Translations under genes and position numbers: made by a program
Part shown: one piece after another, positions 47,990-53,189 of the stretch
How positions within the stretch are numbered: the first letter of the stretch is position 1
Layout: every line of letters begins with the position of its first letter
The notes under the pieces: generated by a model
Told to the model about the DNA's origin: nothing
Seen by the model: only the letters and a program-made list of their open reading frames with translations
The model's database searches: none
Virus record (IMG/VR): IMGVR_UViG_3300034284_000417
Location: 1 to 53,189 of that record
Direction: 5' to 3' (one strand)
Length of the DNA stretch: 53,189 nt
From: a virus

Positions 47990-48250
47990 TTATCCTATAT
48001 AATCTTCTCCGGCTACAATAGCGTCGTTGAGGGTTGTGAACTGTTCGATAGTTAAGGCATTTGTAAACCATGTCTGAGACATAAGTCTCTTAAGGTGGCC
48101 TACATTACGAATAACGTAAGTTTTTCTTTCAAAAACATTTGAACTGCTTAATCTATCATCAGAGGGATCAATTACCCCTGTAACTAGCTTATTAAGCAGA
48201 GTCGCTACGCTTAGAGCATTGGTTATAGCAGTTGTGACTTGGTCTGACAT
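47990..48250 (-). CDS. 86-aa hypothetical protein in the fibre cluster
   Basis: N-terminal helix with Ala and Leu (ITNALSVATLLNKLVTGVID) and a basic middle (ERKTYVIRNVGHLKRLMSQT). No membrane helix is certain. Sits between the sulfotransferase gene and the S74 fibres; possibly a fibre assembly or host-modifying protein. Function unknown. Confidence 0.6.
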   Translation of the reverse strand: MSDQVTTAITNALSVATLLNKLVTGVIDPSDDRLSSSNVFERKTYVIRNVGHLKRLMSQTWFTNALTIEQFTTLNDAIVAGEDYIG

Positions 48251-48285
48251 ACGATCTGTTTTTAATTAATATATGAAACTAAATG

Positions 48286-49314
48286 TTAAATTCCAACTTT
48301 AAGTTTAAGAGCTTGTGTTCTTTCATCAAGTTCTTGAATAGCTTTAGTTAAAGGTGCTATAAATTCAGCATAGGTGATACGGTAAGCATCTTGACTTTCA
48401 GTGTAGCCTAGTCCTGAAAAGTCTGTAATCTCTAATTCTTCAAGTGCCTGTTTTACTTCCTGTGCAATGAATCCATAATCTTTTCTAGCAACAGCTAATG
48501 TACCGTCTTTTTGTCCGTAAGGAAAATTACATTCACGAACATAGTTTTCTCTGTTATCGAAATTAAAGCTTACCGGTCTTAATTTCTTAATAAACTGTAG
48601 TCCTGTCTTACAGGTTAAGGGAGTAATATCCGTCTTATCTCTAGCGTCTGAGAAGTATGACCAGCCGCCCCATACACAGTTATCGACATTATTGCTTGAA
48701 CCGCCCCACACCATGTGACAGTTAGCTGAAACAGAAGTGTTGGTTCCAATTACTACAGTTCTGTTTAGGTTTGAAGAATAAGCAGCACAGAATCCTATTA
48801 CTGTGTTCTGTACACCGCCTGTGTTGCATCTACCTGCTCTAAATCCGATAAAGGTATTTTCAGTTCCTGTGGTGTTACATGCTGCATCTACTCCAATGAA
48901 TAGGGCATTATCGGCGTTAGCACATCTACCGGCATTTACCCCTAGAGCTATACTCTGTACGTTGGTTGAACCTCCATCAAAAGCAAATGAACCTATAGCA
49001 ACGTTATGACGGCCGCTTGTAGCAGCACGCTGTGCTCTCTGTCCTACGGCTGTGTTTTGGTAGCGGTTTCCTGATCCATTAAAAGCACAGAAGCCTATAC
49101 CTACATTACTTACGTTGTAGTTAAATTCCCCGGCTCTTGCTCCTGCAAAAGCACTATAACTAGTATTATTAATTCCTGATCGGTATCCTGCCAGGGTTGC
49201 GTAGTTGTTGGTACTGTTGCCGGCATATCGGCCAAAAGCGGCTGTTTGAGATTGATTACCTGCTGCTCTACCAAAGCGGAAGCTATTAACTGTAGATTGT
49301 TGTAAAGATGCCAT
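48286..49314 (-). CDS. S74 self-cleaving fibre with YadA-like repeats, paralog A
   Basis: 342 aa. N-terminal peg M-A-S-L-Q-Q-S-T-V-N-S-F-R-F-G-R; a repeat head (about 20-210) with N-T-A-V-G, G-F-R-A-G-R-C, V-I-G-F-C-A-A and other cysteine-bearing copies; C-terminal S74 intramolecular chaperone (about 215-342) with F-S-D-A-R-D-K-T-D-I, Y-G-F-I-A-Q-E-V and a terminal coiled coil. S74 domains drive trimerisation and then cleave themselves off at Ser (S-D-x-R-x-K). Expected to be a short trimeric spike. Confidence 0.88.
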   Translation of the reverse strand: MASLQQSTVNSFRFGRAAGNQSQTAAFGRYAGNSTNNYATLAGYRSGINNTSYSAFAGARAGEFNYNVSNVGIGFCAFNGSGNRYQNTAVGQRAQRAATSGRHNVAIGSFAFDGGSTNVQSIALGVNAGRCANADNALFIGVDAACNTTGTENTFIGFRAGRCNTGGVQNTVIGFCAAYSSNLNRTVVIGTNTSVSANCHMVWGGSSNNVDNCVWGGWSYFSDARDKTDITPLTCKTGLQFIKKLRPVSFNFDNRENYVRECNFPYGQKDGTLAVARKDYGFIAQEVKQALEELEITDFSGLGYTESQDAYRITYAEFIAPLTKAIQELDERTQALKLKVGI

Positions 49315-49315
49315 A

Positions 49316-50356
49316 TTATACTGCTAGTGCTTCTAAGGTTTCTAATCTCTGAGCGGTCTGTTGTACAGCTTTTGCAAGAGGTGCTATCATATCAGCATAA
49401 GATAGTCTGTATCCATCTTTTTCTTCGTTGTAACGAAGTGCTTCGAAGGTAGTCCCAAGACTGTCTGTGAGTTGCTTCATTTGCTGGGCGATAAATCCGT
49501 ATGATTTTTTAGGACTGGTTAAAGTACCGTCTTTTGTACCGTATTCAAATCCGCATCTTTGGACGTACCTATCCCTGTAATCCCAGTTAAAAGAGACTGT
49601 GTCTAGATTACGAATAAAATCTAAACCTAATTTATTATCTAGGTTTTCGATATTTGTTTTATCTCTGCAGTCCGATACATTAGTCCATGCTGCTGCTACG
49701 CCGTTATAGTTTAGACTACTACTCCCCCAGGCTGTATGTCCTACACAGTTACGAGGGTTTGAATTTTCTCCTACACCTATAGTACAGTTGACTGAGGTTG
49801 AACAAAGATTAGCTCTCCATCCTATTCCGATGTGACAGCCTCCGGAAGATATGTTGTTAAGTGCGTTACAACCTATTGCTACATTACCATTACCGGTAGA
49901 TAATCCAAGTGCGCCGAAGCCTATACCTACGTTACAAGAACCTCCTTGTAGGTTGCATCCAGCACGTGCACCTATTAATACGTTAGAAACTCCTGTGGTT
50001 ACGTTACATCCTGCAAAAGCACCGACCATGGTGTTAGAGCCTCCTACAGCGTTTCTTGCAGCCATATAACCAACGGCTGTTAGGTTGCTGCTTGTCATAA
50101 GGTACCCTGCAAAAGCTCCGACGGCTGTGTTACATAGTCCGGATGAATTAGCTGTTAGTGCAGCAAAGCCAATAGCTGTATTGCGGTTACCTGTAGAGTT
50201 ATTGTATAGTGCTAGTCTTCCAATAGCGGTATTGCAGTACCCGGTGCTGTTGTTTTTCAAAGCTTCAAATCCAAAAGCAGTATTACTTATACAGTTACCG
50301 CCGCCTCTTGAGGCGCAGACTGAGTTAGCGTTAGCAAAACTTGCAAATGTAGCCAT
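49316..50356 (-). CDS. S74 self-cleaving fibre with YadA-like repeats, paralog B
   Basis: 346 aa. Similar build: repeats N-T-A-I-G-R-L-A-L, G-L-C-N-T-A-V-G-A-F-A-G, G-C-N-V-T-T-G, G-S-C-N-V-G-I-G-F, then S74 with V-S-D-C-R-D-K-T-N-I, Y-G-F-I-A-Q-Q-M and a coiled-coil end. The head is unusually rich in Cys, many at the same repeat position. The S74 segment is nearest to paralog C. Confidence 0.88.
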   Translation of the reverse strand: MATFASFANANSVCASRGGGNCISNTAFGFEALKNNSTGYCNTAIGRLALYNNSTGNRNTAIGFAALTANSSGLCNTAVGAFAGYLMTSSNLTAVGYMAARNAVGGSNTMVGAFAGCNVTTGVSNVLIGARAGCNLQGGSCNVGIGFGALGLSTGNGNVAIGCNALNNISSGGCHIGIGWRANLCSTSVNCTIGVGENSNPRNCVGHTAWGSSSLNYNGVAAAWTNVSDCRDKTNIENLDNKLGLDFIRNLDTVSFNWDYRDRYVQRCGFEYGTKDGTLTSPKKSYGFIAQQMKQLTDSLGTTFEALRYNEEKDGYRLSYADMIAPLAKAVQQTAQRLETLEALAV

Positions 50357-50357
50357 A

Positions 50358-51395
50358 TTAAGAGTTCAGTTGAGCTTCTATTAAATCTAAATCGTTGTTG
50401 ATCTCTTGCAGAGCCTTGGTAAGACTCGCAACCATATCCAGGTAGTTAACCGTATACTGGTCCCGGAAAGTATCGTGGGAGATAGCATCAAATTTTTCTC
50501 CTACAGACCTAGCTGCAAAGTCTAACTCTTGAGCTAAAAATCCATAGTGTACTTTATCTTGTTTTAAAGTTCCATCTTTTACTCCGTATTCGAAACCGCA
50601 TTGATTTACGTACTTCTCTCTGTTGTCCCATTTGTACTTAATAGGGTTAAGTTTACGTATAAAGTTAAGTCCTAGATTAGTTAACGGCTGGATATTTGTT
50701 TTATCTCTACAGTCTGAAACGTTATTCCAGCTGGTATATATACAGTTACAGATATTGTTTTGATATCTTCCTATTGAGCTTTGACAGCTTACTCCGTACC
50801 CGTTGTGCTGGTAGGCATACCATCCTACATGCAGATCAAAGTTTGATCCTCCTAGAAATCTTCCCGTGTAGAATCCTACTAGAGTAGCGAGATCTCCTGT
50901 AGTGTTGTACTGTCCTGCTCTTGAAGATAGTACTGTGAGAGTGGCTCCTCCTCCTCCGTTTTCTTTAGCATTAAACCCTACTGCTACGCTACCTCCGGAT
51001 AGACTGACCCCTGCTCGGTGTCCTACTGAAACTGCATAGTTTCCGCTATAGTAGCCGGCCTGAAATCCAATAGTTACAGTACATTCATCAGCATATCTTC
51101 CAGCCTGAGCTCCGATATGAGTTCCACCGGCATATCCTCCGACATTAAATCCTGCTAATCTACCTATGCCGGTATTTTTAGAGTTATTAGAGGAAGCGAG
51201 AGCTTGAGCACCAAAAGCAGTATTGCATCCTCCTGTGGACTTGTTGTTTAGGGTGTTGTACCCAAAGCCTGTATTGCAGGCTCCTGAAGATATACTAATT
51301 AAAGAGTTAACTCCGAAAGCGGTATTAGATACTAAAGCACTATTACCTCTTCCGAACTTTAAACTATTAACTGTGGATGCTTGTAAAATTGCCAT
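50358..51395 (-). CDS. S74 self-cleaving fibre with YadA-like repeats, paralog C
   Basis: 345 aa. N-terminal peg M-A-I-L-Q-A-S-T-V-N-S-L-K-F-G-R, nearly the same as in paralog A. Repeats include N-T-A-F-G-V-N-S-L and G-A-C-N-T-G-F-G-Y. S74: N-V-S-D-C-R-D-K-T-N-I, Y-G-F-L-A-Q-E-L. The last part is a hydrophobic coiled coil. The three paralogs lie head to tail with 1-nt gaps, as expected from tandem duplication. Confidence 0.88.
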   Translation of the reverse strand: MAILQASTVNSLKFGRGNSALVSNTAFGVNSLISISSGACNTGFGYNTLNNKSTGGCNTAFGAQALASSNNSKNTGIGRLAGFNVGGYAGGTHIGAQAGRYADECTVTIGFQAGYYSGNYAVSVGHRAGVSLSGGSVAVGFNAKENGGGGATLTVLSSRAGQYNTTGDLATLVGFYTGRFLGGSNFDLHVGWYAYQHNGYGVSCQSSIGRYQNNICNCIYTSWNNVSDCRDKTNIQPLTNLGLNFIRKLNPIKYKWDNREKYVNQCGFEYGVKDGTLKQDKVHYGFLAQELDFAARSVGEKFDAISHDTFRDQYTVNYLDMVASLTKALQEINNDLDLIEAQLNS

Positions 51396-51396
51396 A

Positions 51397-53189
51397 CTAC
51401 TTAGCTTCTAATTTAGTTACTCTTGCAATAAGGTTACTAATCATTAGTTCTTGCTGTTCAACTTTTTCACTTAGTTCCTTAACTGCCTCTACTAGGACAG
51501 CTGTCATACGCTGGTAGTAGACGCTGTCTACTTCTCCGTCCTTGTACTGTATTAGTTCTGGGAAGGTCTTGTGTACTTCTTCTGCTATAAATCCGATCTG
51601 TCTTCTATCTTCTCCTTTTCTCATAAAGGATACACCTTGTACGCTTTTCAGAGATTGTAAAGAAGATGATAAAGCTAAAATACTTTCCTTGTATTTTAAT
51701 GCAGAAGATTCTGATAGTGCAGCAACAGTTAACGTAGTCCCATCAAAGGTCATGTTACCACTACCGGCTGGGTTATTAGATCCGTCCTTGTATACTACCT
51801 GGTTAGCAGAACCTGCTACCGGGCCAGTTGAACCAGTTATACCTTGAATACCTTGAGTAGCAGAACCGGTAGTACCTTGAATACCTTGAGTAGCAGTACC
51901 AGTTGTTCCTTGGATACCTTGAGTGGCAGTTCCTGTTATACCTTGAATACCTTGAGTAGCAGTACCAGTTGTTCCTTGGATACCTTGAGTGGCAGTTCCT
52001 GTTATACCTTGAATACCTTGAGTGGCAGTTCCTGTTATACCTTGAATACCTTGAGTGGCAGTTCCTGTTATACCTTGAATACCTTGAGTGGCAGTTCCTG
52101 TTATACCTTGAATGCCTTGAGTTGCTGTACCGGTTGTTCCTTGAATACCTTGAGTACCTTCTATACCTTGAATTCCTTGAGTACCGGTGATACCTTGAAT
52201 ACCTTGAGTAGCAGTACCGGTAGTACCTTGAATTCCTTGAACACCTTGCAAGCTTAAGGAAGTATTGTACCCAATAACCTTAGTGGAGGTATTGAATACT
52301 ACTATGTTGGTATCTGCAGCTGTGGGAAGTGAGACAAGTCTAACTGATCCGCTAATCTGAGTGTCACCTGCCGCAATAATATTTTCCTGATTAAACTTAC
52401 CAATCTTAACTGTATTATCAGCAAATGCTTCGATTACCGGCAAGCCGGCAATTGTGTTTACTGAGAATAAAGAGTTTGAAAGATCGTCGCTTATCTCAAA
52501 TAGTCTTCCGTTGTTCCCGTCTACTGCAAAGATGGTAGTGTTGGCAGTTGAACCTGATCCTACTACTCTAAGTATTTCAGCTGAAGATGCACTTACTAGT
52601 AGTTTTGCTCCGTCAAAAGTAAACCCTGGTTCTGCGACTGCTGCATTAGAGGTTCCGTCTGAAGTTAAAACTCGGTTGTTAACCGCTCCTGATATAGTTG
52701 AAAATCCCGGACCTTGAATACCCTGTACACCTTGAGTACCTGTCGTACCTTGAGTACCTGTTGTTCCTTGGGTACCTGTTGTTCCTTGAGTACCAGTTGT
52801 TCCTTGAATTCCTTGGGAACCTTCTATGCCTTGAATACCTTGAGTAGCAGTACCAGTTGTACCTTGAATACCTTGTGTGGCAGTTCCTGTTGTACCTTGA
52901 ATACCTTGTGTGGCAGTACCAGTTGTTCCTTGAATACCTTGAGTGGCAGTTCCGGTAATACCTTGAATACCTTGAGTTGCTGTTCCTGTTGTTCCTTGTA
53001 CACCTTGAATACCTTGGGTGGCAGTACCTGTTGTACCTTGTACACCTTGAATACCTTGAGTAGCAGTACCTGTTGTACCTTGTACACCTTGAATACCTTG
53101 AGTAGCAGTACCTGTTGTACCTTGTACACCTTGAATACCTTGAGTAGCAGTACCTGTTGTACCTTGTACACCTTGAATACCTTGAGTAG
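51397..53189 (-). CDS. Collagen-like S74 fibre, partial at the right edge
   Basis: A single open frame of at least 597 codons from the right edge to the stop at 51397. Order: collagen-like Gly-X-Y block (edge to about 52709), a beta-rich domain (F-D-G-A-K-L-L-V-S-A-S-S-A-E-I-L-R-V), a short beta segment ending A-A-G-D-T-Q-I-S-G, a second collagen-like block (51832-52252), G-N-M-T-F-D-G-T-T-L, and a C-terminal S74 domain with S-S-A-L-K-Y-K-E-S-I, I-G-F-I-A-E-E-V and a coiled coil. No ATG lies between the collagen blocks; only an internal TTG at 52443 could start a shorter form. N terminus lies beyond the window. Confidence 0.88.
   Translation of the reverse strand, partial: TQGIQGVQGTTGTATQGIQGVQGTTGTATQGIQGVQGTTGTATQGIQGVQGTTGTATQGIQGVQGTTGTATQGIQGITGTATQGIQGTTGTATQGIQGTTGTATQGIQGTTGTATQGIQGIEGSQGIQGTTGTQGTTGTQGTTGTQGTTGTQGVQGIQGPGFSTISGAVNNRVLTSDGTSNAAVAEPGFTFDGAKLLVSASSAEILRVVGSGSTANTTIFAVDGNNGRLFEISDDLSNSLFSVNTIAGLPVIEAFADNTVKIGKFNQENIIAAGDTQISGSVRLVSLPTAADTNIVVFNTSTKVIGYNTSLSLQGVQGIQGTTGTATQGIQGITGTQGIQGIEGTQGIQGTTGTATQGIQGITGTATQGIQGITGTATQGIQGITGTATQGIQGITGTATQGIQGTTGTATQGIQGITGTATQGIQGTTGTATQGIQGTTGSATQGIQGITGSTGPVAGSANQVVYKDGSNNPAGSGNMTFDGTTLTVAALSESSALKYKESILALSSSLQSLKSVQGVSFMRKGEDRRQIGFIAEEVHKTFPELIQYKDGEVDSVYYQRMTAVLVEAVKELSEKVEQQELMISNLIARVTKLEAK
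51832..52252 (-). repeat. Collagen-like coding repeat of the S74 fibre, block 2
   Basis: About 140 codons. GIQGITGTATQ is the core unit, tandemly reused; the TATQ breaks occur every 11 residues here, giving an almost exact 33-bp period over several copies. Confidence 0.9.
52709..53189 (-). repeat. Collagen-like coding repeat of the S74 fibre, block 1 (partial)
   Basis: Continues off the right edge. GIQGVQGTTGTATQ repeated with a nearly perfect 42-bp DNA period near the edge (52984-53189), so slippage is likely here. Confidence 0.9.

Noticed and set aside
33664-51395. Diversity-generating retroelement acting on the adhesin genes
   Set aside because: No reverse transcriptase, template repeat or adenine-mutated copy of any fibre gene end is visible.
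52443-52443. TTG at 52443 as start of a separate 348-aa S74 protein
   Set aside because: The frame continues open upstream through a fibre domain and a further collagen block to the edge, so this is one longer gene.
51832-53189. Regular repeats that could be mistaken for a CRISPR array or satellite
   Set aside because: Units are 33 or 42 bp, in frame and translate to GIQG...TATQ without unique spacers. They are protein-coding repeats.
1-53189. tRNA genes, rRNA, integrase, transposase and attachment sites
   Set aside because: Gaps between genes are too short for tRNAs, and no integration or transposition gene was recognised in either strand.

Overview
The window looks like part of a lytic, T4-like (contractile-tailed) phage genome, probably of a host in the Bacteroidota. 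Almost every gene lies on the minus strand, tightly packed with 1-4 nt ATGA, GTGA or TAATG overlaps. Tail sheath, tail tube, tape measure, baseplate and the replication genes gp32, uvsX, RNase H and gp41 are recognisable. The host guess rests on A/T-rich start regions without Shine-Dalgarno sequences and on a Bacteroidota-style lipoprotein; it is inference. No tRNA, rRNA, CRISPR array, integrase or IS element was seen, and no stretch over 300 bases lacks a gene.

Layout in the direction of transcription (right to left). 53.2-48.3 kb: four tandem fibre genes ending in self-cleaving S74 chaperone domains, the first cut by the window edge and collagen-like. 48.2-43.6 kb: a carbohydrate-chemistry cassette (sulfotransferase, GT9-like glycosyltransferase, beta-propeller glycosidase-like protein, FkbM-like methyltransferase) between adhesin genes. 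43.5-33.7 kb: seven lectin-like (LamG) genes, two with extra domains (a glycine-rich insertion and a possible fibrinogen-like tail). 33.6-22.9 kb: sheath, tube, frameshifting tail chaperone, tape measure, baseplate proteins and a hub carrying a peptidoglycan peptidase. 22.9-13.4 kb: a short family A DNA polymerase, Zn-less gp32, UvsX, RNase H/FEN, DnaB-like helicase and class I ribonucleotide reductase. 13.4-7.1 kb: many small genes, a membrane-anchored glucosaminidase, a metallophosphoesterase and one lone plus-strand lipoprotein. 7.1-0 kb: QueC, a 1477-residue collagen-like fibre, and the start of a QueD-like gene, which together imply 7-deazaguanine synthesis, probably for DNA modification.

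Three signals deserve most attention. First, an exact 8-mer, TATTTATA in coding sense, recurs 13 times between genes, always in the same orientation and mostly 0-26 nt before structural genes, often just after a hairpin; it is probably the late promoter core. Second, the Thr-rich collagen-like fibres have regular G4G interruptions and share a locus with sugar-transfer, sulfation and methylation genes, suggesting chemically decorated fibres. Third, QueC, QueD and gp32 all lack the zinc ligands expected of their families.
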